From NCBI GenBank assembly GCA_023853785.1, contig JAJIRX010000160.1, forward strand, positions 248,001 through 312,000: DNA of 64,000 nucleotides, given 5' to 3'. Of the stretch, positions 11,838 to 24,643 are shown one piece after another. The first letter of the stretch is position 1; each line of letters opens with the position of its first letter. The position numbers and the translations under genes are program-made. The stretch is from Psilocybe azurescens. Its lineage: Eukaryota > Basidiomycota > Agaricomycetes > Agaricales > Agrocybaceae. The notes beneath the pieces are model-generated. The model had not been told where the DNA came from and did no database searches. It saw nothing but the letters and a program-made list of their open reading frames with translations.

Positions 11838-14800
11838 CTACGCAAATGTTCTCCACTCGCGCTTCTGAAACCGCCCGGGCAGTGCCTGTAAGCACTGTCC
11901 AATCTCTCCTGTCTGCGCAGCGTTCAATCCTTTCCTTGAGCTCTTCGCGGCATACGCCAGGTTCCCTAGCGCGACGAGCGCTCGATATACCGCTTCAGAA
12001 TCAGCCGTTTCTTGCTCCAGAATCTATAGGGACTATATAAACACACAACCATAAGGAAAAATGAAAAATGCCTACCCTATTGATCAGCCCAACAGCTTGA
12101 TCCCTTGTCAAAGTCCCAAGAGGCGTCCTCAAACCTTGGCATGACAGGCTAATTTCCGAGTCAGAAACATATAACGAACTGTTCGTAAAAAGAACTCACT
12201 TGAATAAAAACGTTGCAAACGCAACCCTCTGCGTCTTATTGAAAACCTCGTACGGCACCAACCCAAGCGTCTCCAAAACTTTATCCAACCAACTTTCCTC
12301 TGCCCCACCATCCATATCTACATCTGCATCCTTCCCTTTTCCTTCCTCTTCCTCTTTGAAAACATTTGCTAGAGTCCTCAACACCAACAGCATATTCGTC
12401 TCCCTTGCTTTTGGGCAAAGGCGGCGTCCACCCGCTCCCCATTCAGCAGCCTGAAACAGTGCCTCCGCAAACCGCTCCTTCAACACATTCGGCTCCAGTC
12501 CCGATCCTTCCCCTCCAAATGCTTCAGGGCAGAATCCCACCAATAACCGGCTCAAGTCGATCACTAATCATTTCCCTCCTGTCAGTAGGGGCAAGCGCTT
12601 GATAACAATGAACGCACCTGGGAATCGTTGGGACGGAGGCCACCGGTCCAGAATAGATATGATCGCCTCCACATGCGCAGCCGTCAACGGCGACGGCGGC
12701 CGTACAGGCGGTGTAGATGTTAACTGGGTCAAATACAAGAACGTCTCTTCCACCGTCTGGGTCTCGTCGGGGTACATGGCGAGCGACGACGTTGACTGTG
12801 ATCATTTCATGCATCAGCATACCACCATCTCAAGGTTGAATGAAAAAGGGACGCACGATTTCATGCCTCAAAGCATCATCGAACTGGAACAACTTAGACT
12901 GCATTGCCCTCACATTTGCTTGCTTGAATGTGACGAGCTTTGGCTGCACAAAGAGAACCGCATTAGAAAACCAAACGGATCTCATATGTATAAGACTGTG
13001 ATAAGAACGTACGGCAGGAATAATTTTTGCAGCAGGAACAGGAGCAGCAGCAGCAACAGGCTGTGACACCTGAGTCGCGCCAGAATATCGAGACGCGCCA
13101 GTGAATGGGTCGCCAGACGAAGCGGACGGTGCAGATGACGCGGCCGCCGGAGAGGCCACATATCGCGACGCGCCCGTGAATGGGTCAGCGTACTGCGATT
13201 GTGCAGCCGACCCAGAAGAGGTACTGGATTGCGAAGATACATATCGCGACGCGCCTGTGAAAGGGTCCACATAGTCCGATGCAGTAGATGCAGCCGGTGC
13301 TGATGTTGTAGACCGATACCTTGACGCTCCTATACATATTATAGTTAAAGGCCACACCCTTCGCATGTGGTATGCAAGCGTTACCTGTAAATGGGTCCAC
13401 GTATTCCTCACTGGCACCGCCAATCTTCACGCCCGCAGTATTCGTCTCAATAAACTTGACCACTTCGTCAATGTAGGATAACGGAAGGTCGTTGCTCTGC
13501 AAGAATCTCTGAGCAGCAGTATAGGGGTTTTCTTAACCACGTCGTCAACGATGAACGCAATCAAGGGGGTAGGAGACCAACCTGAGACGTTGTAGGGTAA
13601 CTTGAGGGGAGGTACCCCATCCTTGATATCCACGTCAAAAACGTAGTCGTATTCCTTCCCTTGGTATAATTGCTTTCGGCCAGAACCGACAGCATCGACA
13701 ACGTCTCCAATCTTCTGCCAGGTAAAATTCGTACTGTCCCACTGCATAGATCTTAGCGTCGCATCTCCAGAAGTCTAAAGATACATACTTGATGTGCCTC
13801 CACGAGTTCGCCGTTCTTGACCATCTTCACTTCCCCAGACTTCTTTCCTGTTTTAATGACCGGCATTCAATACGTCACATCACGGATTTGCGAGGAGACA
13901 TACCAGGCGTGGTTAAGGCCTCTAGACCTGGCAGATCACTCTTCTTCACGTCTCCTACCTGCTGCAATGGCAGAGCTTGAGAAGCAACTTGATCGTCATA
14001 CGTTTTCAAAGCTTCTGCTGGTGCCCAACGCTCTTCGGATTCGCTAAATACGCGTACTACGCCATCACTGCATCCGCTAACGATGTCGCCATTGGGTAAT
14101 GTTGATACTGCCCATACCGATATGGCTGGATGTACAATAGTCTGAGAACATTCGCCGTCTGTGGCTCATCAGTTACAGAGGACTTTAAGATAGCGTCGGT
14201 GACACTTACCTTTCCATACGCGCACTGTCCGATCCTCGCCGGAAGACACAATGTCACCGCTGGGTAAAACAGATAGACTGTAGACGAAGGAAGTATGTCC
14301 AGACAGCGAGTAAACATGGTCGCCTCCGAATGTCCAAACTCGGATTTCACTGGAAAAGGGTTTGTCGCTATCGATGGGAGACAAACATGGTAAGCTGACC
14401 TATCATTGGAGCAAGACGCGAACCCAATATCCGGTATGAGTGCCAGACCGCGTACGGCATCTGTGTGCCCCGTAAAGGTGTGAAGAGCCTTATGTTGCTG
14501 CCACAATTTGATCGTCTTGTCCGCTGACCCTATCGAAATATGCGCGTTAGCCATATGTCAGCGATAGAATATACTCCTCGAACCTGTCAGATACTGTTCT
14601 TCGTCGATTGCTAGAACGGCCCAGACCGATTGCTGATGTCCCTTCAGGTCATGAGTTAAGTTAAAGTTCTTCCATACTTTGGCAGTTCTTGGATGCGATA
14701 TTACAATTGGTATCAATGCGTGTACGTCAACGATCTGAACTCGTACTCACTTGTCCCAAGATCCAGATATGATTGTCCCCACTGGCGTAACGTCGAGAGT

Positions 14801-15234
14801 GCAGATGTTCTCGAGATGTCCGAGGAGGCAGAAATCTGGGTCATCTTTCGCCGTCTCGAGATTGAATATATTGATTACAGCATCCTGTCCTCCGGTAACA
14901 ACGTAGCCTTTGAACAGGTTCAATTAACGCCGCGAGCCGTTCACAGAGTACTTGCATACCTTTAGGTGCATCTGGGGTGGGGGCAATATAAGCCACGGAA
15001 TTGACATAGCGAGATCCAGCTCGGATGACAACTTCAGGCTTGAATTGCTGATCTGAAGGCGATCTTTGCCAGGAAATCGCGGTCGAATCACGGGAAGAAG
15101 AAAGGATGAGTTGGTCAGTGGGTGTGCTCAGCGCGCGGACCTGTAATCAATCAGGAACCGATATTCTCGGGGAGGTTCAACAAACATACATCTGAAGTAT
15201 GAGCCTTGAGTGTTTCTGACAATTTATAGGGCAT
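11838..15234 (-). CDS. DOA1: DOA1/UFD3/PLAA ubiquitin-binding WD40-PFU-PUL protein
   Basis: Cofactor of the Cdc48/p97 segregase that binds ubiquitin and takes part in ubiquitin homeostasis and sorting. The start at 15234 reads MPYKLSETLKAHTSDV, typical of the family. WD40 repeats follow, e.g. SADKTIKLWQQHKALHTF, GEDRTVRVWK and NGDIVSGCSDGVVRVF. The PFU domain reads WDSTNFTWQKIGDVVDAV then KEYDYVFDVDI, and continues across an intron into NPYTAAQRFLQSNDLPLSYI. A linker with five copies of (Y/G)xDPFTGASRY links PFU to a C-terminal PUL domain (LVGFCPEAF to YRALVALGNLAYAAKSS). The stop TAG is at 11838-11840. All domains are present in the standard order, so function is probably complete. The promoter would lie in the divergent 1.1 kb shared with the RAP1-like gene. 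Confidence 0.9.
13076..13415 (-). repeat. DPFTGASRY coding repeats in the DOA1 linker
   Basis: Five near-identical decapeptide units, (Y/G)(V/A)DPFTGASRY, separated by Ser/Ala/Gln-rich spacers of 15-25 residues, with one unit interrupted by an intron. Fungal DOA1 orthologues are known to carry such repeats between the PFU and PUL domains. Function is unknown; the constant core with divergent spacers suggests selection on the motif, possibly as a short binding element. Confidence 0.75.
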
Positions 15235-16343
15235 CCTCAAGACGGGCGGAGGGAAAGAAATAGATTGGCGTGTAAGTGATAGAGCAAGATACACGCAAGC
15301 CCACAGGACATATCTAATCCGGAGTTACAAAGTGGCCAAAACGGAAGTCACAACGTCTAGACCTTCCGATAACATATGTCCTACGCTTCTTACGACAAAA
15401 TAAAACACCATGCAAGGTAAATTTATTCACAAGGGCACATGTATTGATTACATTCTACGAACTGTACAGAAAGAGAAAGAAATGTGCACCACTCAAACGA
15501 ACCCAAACAACAGTGGATAGCTGCAAATGGGGGATACGGAGGTGTAGTCTATGCCTTGCACCATTAATTCATCTCCTGCGAGGGCCTCCTGGTCGGATCG
15601 TCAGTCATAGCGCAAACGTATTGACAAGTTATAAACCAAGAGGGGATGAGGAAACACGCAACCAAAATCCCTTATAAACCTGCACTTTAGGGCAGGTTCG
15701 ACTTCCCGATTACTTAGACCAGGCATTACGCATCCGCGCCCGATGTCGAGAAAGGCCAAGAAATAATTGAGCACTTAACAATAAAGAACCCTACAGTAGA
15801 TACGCGAAAATGCAATGAGAAGATGCTTCTACCACTTGAATGCAACAAGATGTTTGAATATTGGCACAGGAAAAAGCAACTTGAAGGAAAAAGTAACGCA
15901 GATACTTATAGGCATTGGGTCATAGCCATAGACAGATGCTAGCCTTCTAGAATTTACCTAGCAGCTAATGCCAATAGCGAATAGAGACAGATGAGTGAAG
16001 AAGAAGTTCAGGAGGGTTATTGGCCATCGTCAGTTCACTATGTTCAGTGCTGAATGGATGCATCTGAGGATGACGAATTTCGGTGACTGACAGAAAGTAA
16101 AAGATTGTTGAAGCAAGGATCAATGAAACTGTTTGGCGCTGTAGAATATGGTGCTGAGTACTGAGCTTCAACTTGGCTTCAAACAAGTTCCGTTTTCCAA
16201 GCCTATATATTAACAAGTAAAATGCCTAGCACGTGCTGCGTTACCAAACGCCGCGGCGGAACGATCAAGTACAAGTTGAACTTTGCCTTCAACACGATAT
16301 CTTTTACTTCATTTTCTTTTCGAGGCGCGGTACAGTCTCTCTA
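15235..16343. promoter_or_regulatory. Divergent intergenic region DOA1 / RAP1-like
   Basis: 1.1 kb between two divergent start codons, so it must contain both promoters. I see no recognisable gene. An 83-codon antisense open frame at 15965-16216 has no family resemblance. A GGTTCGACTTCC stretch near 15694 resembles a tRNA T-loop, but no cloverleaf could be built around it. Confidence 0.4.
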
Positions 16344-17338
16344 ATGCCACCTACGAATTTTCCAACAGACCAATCTTCCGAAGACGATCCCGGAAGTGAA
16401 GAGTTTGAATTACCTCGACCATCTAAGAAATTGTTCACGGACGAATCCGACTGCTCGATAAACTTTTTTTTACATGAATCTATAAAGAAAGAAACTACCA
16501 GAAAGACGCTGAAGGAAGACATCGAGGTAATACATTGCATATCTCAACATCAACTATACGGGAAGTTAACATCACATTCGATCCTCATTCTCAGCAACAT
16601 GGCGGCCGAGTTATCGAGGATGTATTCGGAGCTGATACTGTGCTTGTACATCGCAGATTCCCCCACAAGCTGAAGCAGACATTACAAACATCTTATGATA
16701 CTTATGAAGACCCAATACTGCACAAAATCATTGTTGAGTTCTCCCCATTTGTTAGGCGGTGTATAACGCGCAACAGATATTCTCATCCTGAAACGGAGTT
16801 CAAAAGCGTGCCCGGATTCATACCTGGGACAAAGTCAGTACATTAATCTGCTGTCTTTTTCTTACCCTAACGGTGACATAGGCGCGTGATGTTCACCAAA
16901 GAGGATGACAACAAACTTGCTCACTATATCGCATCGCGCTTGCCTACGAAAAAAGAAGGAGGTCGTCTCAGCATTAACCTTTACAAGAACCTCGTCCAAA
17001 TGGTATTCACCGTTTCTTATGTTACCTCGATCTTTGCCCTTATTTACTGTGTAACAGGCACAAGTGAATCCGGTACTTTGCAAGTGGACATCCCGACATA
17101 CCCCTGAGTCCTGGAAACAGAGGTACAAAAGAAAAGACCTTATTTTGATGCCATGATAGCGAACATAGTGAAGGAAAGTCCTCCTAGCCTGCAGCAAAGG
17201 TGGAAAGAAGACCGAAGACTCAATAGGCGACGGACCCGAATTCGTATGAATAAGCAGGATTCAGATTCAGAGACGCGCTCATCTGGACAAGAGGAGGAGG
17301 AGGAGGAGGAGGAGGAGGAAAAGGAAAAGGAAGAGGAG

Positions 17339-17370
<32 letters not shown>

Positions 17371-18763
17371 AGAAGAAGACAGTGGTGATGAAGACAATGA
17401 GGAAAGACGTCCAGGCCTAAGGACTCACCATTTAACTAGGCGCTCTAGAACAGGGCAGCCGGATCAGAGACGGAGGCCTCCAGTGGCGACGATAACACGA
17501 CCACAACGTCGGAACCAAAAGAACAAAGATTACCAGCTCCAGCAAGTAGAAAAGGGAAAAGAAAGGGCCATCCAGCAACAGGAGGAGGAACGTGTGCATG
17601 AAAAGTAAGCCAGTTTATATATGTTATAGTTTTTTATCCTTTTTACTCGGATTGCTGATTCGATTCGATATTAGTATGGACATAGATGTCAATTATTCTG
17701 GATTATTCAGCGATGGGCCTGGGCCGTCAACACAGACGCCTGTGTCGGGTCCTGCATTTCACACCCTGCCATCACAGAATAATTTTTTTACACAAGATAC
17801 TCTTGTTAGCACACCAAATTCTAATGGTAAATCAGGGCCTCATGGGGTTCCTTCTCATCAAAACAGTCAAATTCTTCCAGTCCCATATGCATGGCCTTCT
17901 CCCATTCAGCCCCAGGTCTCTTCACAACCTTCGCCAATGCAAATTATTGCTCCCCAGGCTCTCTCATCCCATCCTAGGAAGCGAAGTCGGCATCCTGTTG
18001 ATACAGTCAATCCTACCCCCACTGCTCCACCTGCCGTACAGCCATCCAGCTCAAAACATCAGCTACCGAGAATGGCTGCCCGACGTCCACGCGTTCTCGT
18101 GGAACAGATGGCATCATATAAAAAGATGCGATCCAGAACTCGTTCAGTTGAACCCACAAATGTGCGACAAGCTGTGAGGCCTACGCGGTATAAGGAAAAG
18201 GAGTTCACTGAAGTAATTGAACTTTCAGATATGGAAGGTGTGAATCCAGTTTACAGCCCATTCGAGACGATATTGAAAAAGGAATAGATATCGAAAGTTC
18301 CCCCATCACTGACAAGGTCGAACACAGTCAGAGACGGCCCGTCCAACAAAACTTGCGTTCTCCCTCTATGGAAACGGATGATGCAGAGACCAAGCGTAAC
18401 CTCCACAATACTCAATCCCAGTCAGCATTCTCTGGAGCTAAGTCTTTGAAAGGCTTCAGTTCTCTTGACATACCCCCCTCGGAGGTTCTCAAGCGCTTGC
18501 AGACTGAAGTTAACACAAGGCCACGGAATAGCGACATGTCGATGTCATCACGCGGAACTCCTGGGCTTAATTACCAGACACCAAGTCGCGGTCCTTTCAC
18601 ACCTACCTTCAACTTTTCCCGGGCGAGATCCACATCCAGCACAGAGTCGTTTCCTTATAATGGTACTCAAGCAAGCGCATATAAGAGAGAACTACAACAA
18701 CGAGCGAAGCATACCCCATACCAGCCTCTGGAAGGTACCCATGCCGCGCAGTTCATAAGTTGA
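16344..18763 (+). CDS. RAP1-like telomere protein (BRCT + Myb, long disordered tail)
   Basis: Predicted nuclear chromosome-end protein of the Rap1 family. From the ATG at 16344 an acidic leader is followed by a BRCT-like domain: INFFLHESIKKETTRKTLK, then across an intron IEQHGGRVIEDVFGADTVLV. A Rap1-type Myb domain follows: RVMFTKEDDNKLAHYIASR, LSINLYKNLVQM and, across another intron, RHTPESWKQRYKRK. The rest is low complexity: a 30-residue poly-Glu block, then Pro/Ser/Gln-rich sequence with basic patches. No C-terminal RCT domain was recognised. Two frame breaks fit homopolymer losses: T4 at 17143-17146 (a fifth T gives DLIFDAMIANIVKE) and A5 at 18276-18280 (a sixth A keeps the frame open to 18763). 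Without the second correction the protein would end at 18287. Assignment rests on the domain order and the Myb spacing. An alternative is a general BRCT/Myb DNA-binding protein. Confidence 0.7.
17291..17379 (+). repeat. GAG/GAA trinucleotide microsatellite (poly-Glu)
   Basis: Roughly thirty tandem GAG or GAA codons with a few AAG interruptions, translated as poly-Glu in the RAP1-like protein. The plus strand is pure purine for about 90 nt, a tract able in principle to form triplex DNA. Length is probably polymorphic between strains. Confidence 0.9.
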
Positions 18764-19093
18764 GAACGTTCCCTGCTGTGGAGGGTTTTGCGCAGGTACT
18801 AACAATTTCCTCATTTGTGGACGGCATATTATGTATATCCTTTCTGTTTGTACGTCTAGAATGTAGCAATTACTACACAGTACGAAGTTCCACCGAGAAC
18901 GAAACCCGGAATCTGCAGGCGTGTTAAGTATATGGCTCTTGTTTTAATGTATGACTACAGGTAAACGAAACGCAAAATGGAAAATTAAAATAGTTTAATA
19001 TCAAAGAATAAAGTAAAAATGTTGATGGTATACAAAATGGTGATGATTTGAAGAAGAAACCGTATCGATCACGAGAACGCGAAGGCTGTGTGT
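18764..19093. other. Convergent 3' spacer RAP1-like / GTR1
   Basis: 330 bp between the stops of two convergent genes. It is AT-rich, with several AATAAA-like stretches around 18985-19015 that could serve polyadenylation. Nothing else is seen. Confidence 0.5.
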
Positions 19094-20270
19094 TCATGAC
19101 ACAAGACTATCACTTTGCAACTCTTCAAACTTGCTACGCGCCAGTCGAATATTCAGCTTTAATGCGGCTGCTTCTAGATTGCAGCGTCAGTCTATGTGTT
19201 CTAGGCTAAATGAGTAGGATGAGGCAGACACACCTATTGTCGGATCATGAACTATGATAAGCACGTACGTATTTCGTGTCATTTCATCGAGAACAGCTGT
19301 AAAATCATAAAGTTCCATTTCTAACGATCGGAATTCCTCTCGGACACGAGAGCAAGAGTGTTTAAACGCCTTGATGAGTTCAGATGTACGCTCATACCGC
19401 TTTGAGTTTAATGGTTCAGGTCCTGGATGTTCTTCAGAACCAGACGTTAAACTTGACGGTGACGATGAAGAAGAGGTGGCAATAACGAGGAATGTAGTGC
19501 GCTCGAAAAGAATGACCTCCGTAGCGTTACATGCTCCTGCAAAAGTTGTTAGGTGTTTTGATAGGATAGTTGCATTTGGGATCAGGGTATGAACTATATT
19601 TGACCAAGCCTAAATGACGGTTTGACATTAATATTCGATACTAGTCGAAACGTGGCTTGCGACAAACCTTGTACAAGCTTTCATCGTATATGCTGGTTCC
19701 AAAGACATTAACCTTAGTATCTCCACTAGCTTCCTCGAGCTCTTGCTTTTTCTTCTGGAATGTGAGTTGTCGGGGCTCTCTGACGAGATCCATCTTGTGC
19801 ACCAGTAAGAACACTGCTGCGTCTGGGCTGTACTGTTTCAAGCCAGCCATACAATCACGAAAATATTCAAGATCCTTTCCCATTTCTCTGGTCTCGACGT
19901 CAAACACGTAAATCATCACACCAACTTGTTGAAATATGGTTGTCCTCTGAGTGGTAAGATAGGAGTCCATGAAGGAGTCCTGACCGCCTAGGTCCCACAG
20001 ATTTAGGATGAGGTCACCAAGAAAACGAACATGATTTTGCTCGACGTCGATAGTTGCGCCAAGTCTTTCGGTGAGAGATGCAGGATTATTTGAACTGAAC
20101 GTCTTGGTTTGAGTTGATTTGACCACGAGATAGCGAAAGCGACCTTACAAGATAAGAGAGCGCATTGAGGTCTTGCCACTTCCCGAGGCTCCCATGAGAA
20201 GAACCTGTAAAGATGGTTAATGACCTGTAAATCATTGAAGAGTGTGAGTGCAATTCACTTTGCGCTTCAT
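19094..20270 (-). CDS. GTR1: Rag-family GTPase GTR1 (RagA/B type)
   Basis: Small GTPase that, as a heterodimer with GTR2 on the vacuole, signals amino-acid sufficiency to TORC1. The short first exon MKRK at 20270 is followed by VLLMGASGSGKTSMRSLIF, the G1 loop. Next come ERLGATIDVEQNHVRFLG and the Rag-specific switch DLGGQDSFMDSY. The guanine-specificity box is HKMD. SIYDESLYKAW leads into the C-terminal roadblock-like domain, which ends IEAAALKLNIRLARSKFEEL and SDSLVS at the TGA 19094-19096. The last intron was resolved by the match of that segment to the family. Length is about 310 residues, normal for GTR1. Introns are short and canonical. Confidence 0.92.
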
Positions 20271-20392
20271 GTTGAAAGGTGATAGGGCTACCGAGTCAAC
20301 AGAGTCAGAGAGGAGGGTGTGATGACGCCGTCACATTGATTTCTTTTGTAGTAATTTACAAGTAATTTATGTATACACTTTCTTGCTCATCC

Positions 20393-21215
<823 letters not shown>

Positions 21216-22955
21216 ATGGAAGGCAACCTGGCCAGTAAGAATACATTTCAATTTACGTTGAACGAATAGACGTATGATAATTTGTTTACAGCGACTTATA
21301 CCTTAATTCATGCCTTTCTTATGAAGCACTCGCATGTTAAGGCTGCACAGGCCGTGAAGAAGGCAGCAAAAGAGGTCGTCATTCTTAAGGATGATATAGA
21401 ATCAGGTGGGCCTCAACTGGACCAAATCGTAAAAGAATGGAAAGCTGCAACCGAAAAGCAAGATTCGTGCGTCTCTCATCTACACATACAAAGCAACCAA
21501 TCTGATCTGCTATTGTATAAAGCTCTGATTCTGACTCTGGTTCCGATTCGAGCTGTATGTGTGAAGTATTTCTGGGTTTAGCTTATAGTCAACGTGTATT
21601 TCCCTTTCAGCATCGAGCTCTACATCTAGTTCAAGCACCGGTGCGGCTTCCAATAAAAAGACCAAAGCAAATGTCCAAACAAAAAGGTCGTCAAGAAAGC
21701 TGCCTCTAGTTCATCTTCGTTATCCTCCTCGTCTTCGTCTTCATCCGATGACTCTGAGCCTGATTCTGATTCTGTGCCTTCCCATGCCAAAATCCCGTCG
21801 AAAAAGGATGAAAAGAAAACCCTGGTACATGATGTCAAAGCGCCATCCACAAAAGGTGCTCTCCCTTAATATCTCTAATTGTGCATCTTACTGATTAACG
21901 TACCTTTAGCTCCGTCTCCCTCCAGCTCTAGCTCCTCGTCCTCTTCTTCCTCTTCGGGATCAGATTCTGGTAAGGTCCTTGACTTCGGAATGACCTAAGT
22001 GGATACTGACCTACCCCGTGCAGATGATGAATCAAGCGATTCTGGTCTATCCAAACCTACCAAGAAGAAATTAACGAAGAAGAAACCAACAACGGAACAG
22101 ACCAAGGTCAATGCACCCGGGCGTGATTCCAGCCGAACATTATCGTCGCACGGCCCATCTTCTTCAGAGTCGAGTTCGAGTTCGGATTCGGATTCGGATT
22201 CTAAACCCGTTAAGAAGGGTGCCGCAAAGGCGCTGGCGGCCGATAAGAAGGATGACTCCAACACGTCGAGCTCAAGTTCGAGTGACGAGTCGGATGCCGA
22301 AAAGACAGAAAAGCCTGCAGCGAAGAAAGCGTCGAAGGAATCTTCGAGCTCCAGTTCTTCGGATTCAGAGTCAGAGTCAAGTTCTAACTCTAGCTCCATT
22401 ATAGCCGACGTCAAGGCACCTGTCAAGGCCCTGAAGGCTGCAGCTAGTACCGATGAAAAGAAGAGGTACAAACCACAAAAAAGCGGCGAATAGCTATGGA
22501 TGGTAGCTCGGTGGTCACAGCTACTACACCGATGAATGACGACGCAGAGCTCATCCATCAGTCGGCCGGAAAAGTCAAGGGCGGTAATGGCAAGACTGGG
22601 CGTCCTACCAACGAGCGGTTTAAAAGAGTAGACCCCACCAAGATTGATCCAATTGCTGATAACCGTTATGTGGCTAAGGTACGTAGCATTATTTGACTGG
22701 TTCATGTCAGTGTACTCAGGCTGGTCACGCGTGTTCCTTTCAGCTTGGACCCGAAAACGATTACGGAAAACGAGCCCACGAAGACTTGATCGTGACTCGT
22801 GGTGCTGGATTCCGCAAGGAGAAAAATAAAAGAAAAGAGGAAGCTATCGAGGAGGAGAAATCACGGTATTTGTTTTGTTACTGTTGTTGTTGAAGGAACT
22901 TTTCCTGATAGTCCTTATTTCACAGATGGCTAGTCATAGCTTCAAGTTCACATAA
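21216..22955 (+). CDS. SRP40: Nucleolar phosphoprotein SRP40/Nopp140 homologue
   Basis: Predicted nucleolar chaperone for snoRNPs. The first exon MEGNLA leads into a LisH-like helix pair (TLIHAFLMKHSHVKAAQAVK). Long Ser-rich acidic tracts alternating with Lys/Ala-rich stretches follow, the Nopp140 hallmark. The C terminus is the diagnostic SRP40_C domain: RFKRVDPTKIDPIADNRYVA, DYGKRAHEDLIVTRGAGFRK, then RGSYRGGEIT and SHSFKFT to the TAA at 22953-22955. Two A runs are one base short, at 21681-21685 and 22833-22836. Adding an A at each restores the Lys/Ser tract and the conserved KRKRGSYRGG. Without the second correction the conserved tail is lost. A long antisense open frame over this gene is a by-product of the TCx/GAx repeats. 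Confidence 0.88.
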
Positions 22956-23395
22956 TGATGGGAGGACCTTCACAACATAGAGGTATATACTCGTTATTTA
23001 CATTGCTCATAGTAAAAATCTCAGGATACATGTGCAGTTAGATCACGCCTTTAATCCAAATCCAAATGTGTTGAATATGCGTCTATCTCGGCTGTGATGA
23101 TCTTTTGGAGCCACTGTTTATCTCTGATTATCCCATCTGTGTTACCTTACAATCTTTGGATTTTTAAAAAAAAAGTTGTTGCTCCGACAGCACCCGTGTG
23201 CATCATGTACGCCCAACTTCACGTCAGCGCGGGTGCAGTGTCGGGTGCTCTTTGTTTCAACGAACTAGACTGCCAGCTACATTTACATTTGCTTGCAGTC
23301 GCAAACTATCCCCGTGTTATAAAATTGTCGCCGAGTTCATGGAGCGATTGATTTATTTTCCCTTCTGACGGTACGCATCGATTTAATTAAGCCCA
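22956..23395. other. Intergenic SRP40 / alpha-beta hydrolase
   Basis: 440 bp between two co-directional plus-strand genes, holding the SRP40 3' end and the hydrolase promoter. No gene or repeat was found, apart from an A9 run at 23168-23176. Confidence 0.45.
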
Positions 23396-24643
23396 ATGAC
23401 TGCTCGCCATTCTGTATACGCATTACCAGATGGTGCAAAACTGGCTTATGAGATAGTGGGCTCCTGTCATCTAGGCCGCAGCGAACCTATCGTTCTGATT
23501 TGTGGAATGACCTCCGTTTGGGTTGATTATGAGCGATTGACCCAAAGTCTCATCAAGACTCGCCCAGGTGCTGTTTGCTGGCCACTGACATTCCTTCTGT
23601 CTGTTTTCTAAATCATAATCCTTATTATAGTGCTGCTTTATGATCACAGAGGTATCGGAAGTTCGTCTTTGACGCCATCAGGAAAGGAGGAAATTACAAT
23701 TGAACTTCTGGCTCGCGACTTGGCTGCTCTTCTCGCCCACTTGAAATGGAAAGAAGTAGCAATCTGCGGATATTCTATGGGAGGTACGAGTTGTCGTCTT
23801 GATTACCGTCGAGATGGTGTTTCGAAGGATCTCATTTTAGGTGTCATTGCTCAGCAAATGCTACTTCTGCCGTATAGCCTCGTAAACCCGATCCTACTGC
23901 CTTTCCGCACCACTCATCTGTTCTTGGTTGGGACTCGTTCCGTTGTCCAAGCAAATATAGGTCTACCGATATCTTCGTTGCCAAACAGTGCAACTCGGAC
24001 TCTCGAGGAGAGAAAAGAAATAGCCCGCAGAGTCGTCAGTTCCCTTGTAGATCCTCAATGGATTGAATCGAATGGGGAACGATTCGAATTCATCTTCAGG
24101 CGAGCTGTGAACCCTGGCATGTGAGCGTATCATCTTTATATCAGCCAGTCAGCGTCGAAACTGAGGGCCGAATCAGTAACCGTCCTTCAGATATCATTGG
24201 TGTGTCTATTATTATTTGGCGCAATCCCAAACCATAATTGATGATGTATTCTTATTATAAAGTCAAGCAGGCTCTTGCTGTAAGTTTAGTGAGGACCCGT
24301 GTTTTATTGGTTTTCAACTCACCCGCTCGTTCAAGTTGAAGAAATTCGACTTCGTAAAACTCCTTTATCAACTGCCCTCGGACACGCGAATTATGGTCAT
24401 TCACGGTCGACTGGACCGGGTTATTCCATTTACCTGCGCAGAGGTCAGTTTGATTTGTACCAAACACTTGTTCTGCATGTAACACATTTCCAGGAAATTA
24501 TTAAGCAGATACCACAAGCATGCCTTGTCGAAAAGGGAAGCCTTCCCGGACAAATTCCATCCTATGAATTTGGTCACTTCTGGTACGAATACTTTGATAT
24601 TCACATCTGGCGTGATGTTATCGATACATTCATGAGCACCTAA
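23396..24643 (+). CDS. Alpha/beta-hydrolase fold protein
   Basis: Probable soluble serine hydrolase of unknown substrate. From ATG 23396 it reads MTARHSVYALPDGAKLAYEI, followed by the oxyanion-region strand IVLICGMTSVW. VLLYDHRGIGSSSLTPSG and the nucleophile elbow AICGYSMGG follow (Ser in GYSMG). A lid region lies around LPFRTTHLFLVGTRSV. The strand IMVIHGRLDRVIPF carries the acid (Asp after GRL), and the His is in YEFGHFWYEYF. The full catalytic triad is therefore present. Five or six introns of about 50-60 nt; predicted length about 320 residues. The best general match is to the esterase/epoxide-hydrolase-like group. The sequence does not distinguish ester from other hydrolysis. Confidence 0.82.

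Noticed and set aside
15670..15740. Possible tRNA (GGTTCGACTTCC resembles a T-arm)
   Set aside because: The putative T-stem does not pair well, and no acceptor or anticodon stem could be built around it.
16535..16603. Short 40-nt intron and frameshift in the RAP1-like BRCT
   Set aside because: Using the later acceptor TTCTCAG joins DIE to QHGGRV in frame, matching the BRCT pattern, so no sequence error is needed there.
21995..22705. 236-codon minus-strand open frame, Ser/Leu/Glu-rich
   Set aside because: It is the complement of the Ser/Asp/Lys repeat region of SRP40. The plus strand carries the conserved SRP40_C domain and consistent introns.
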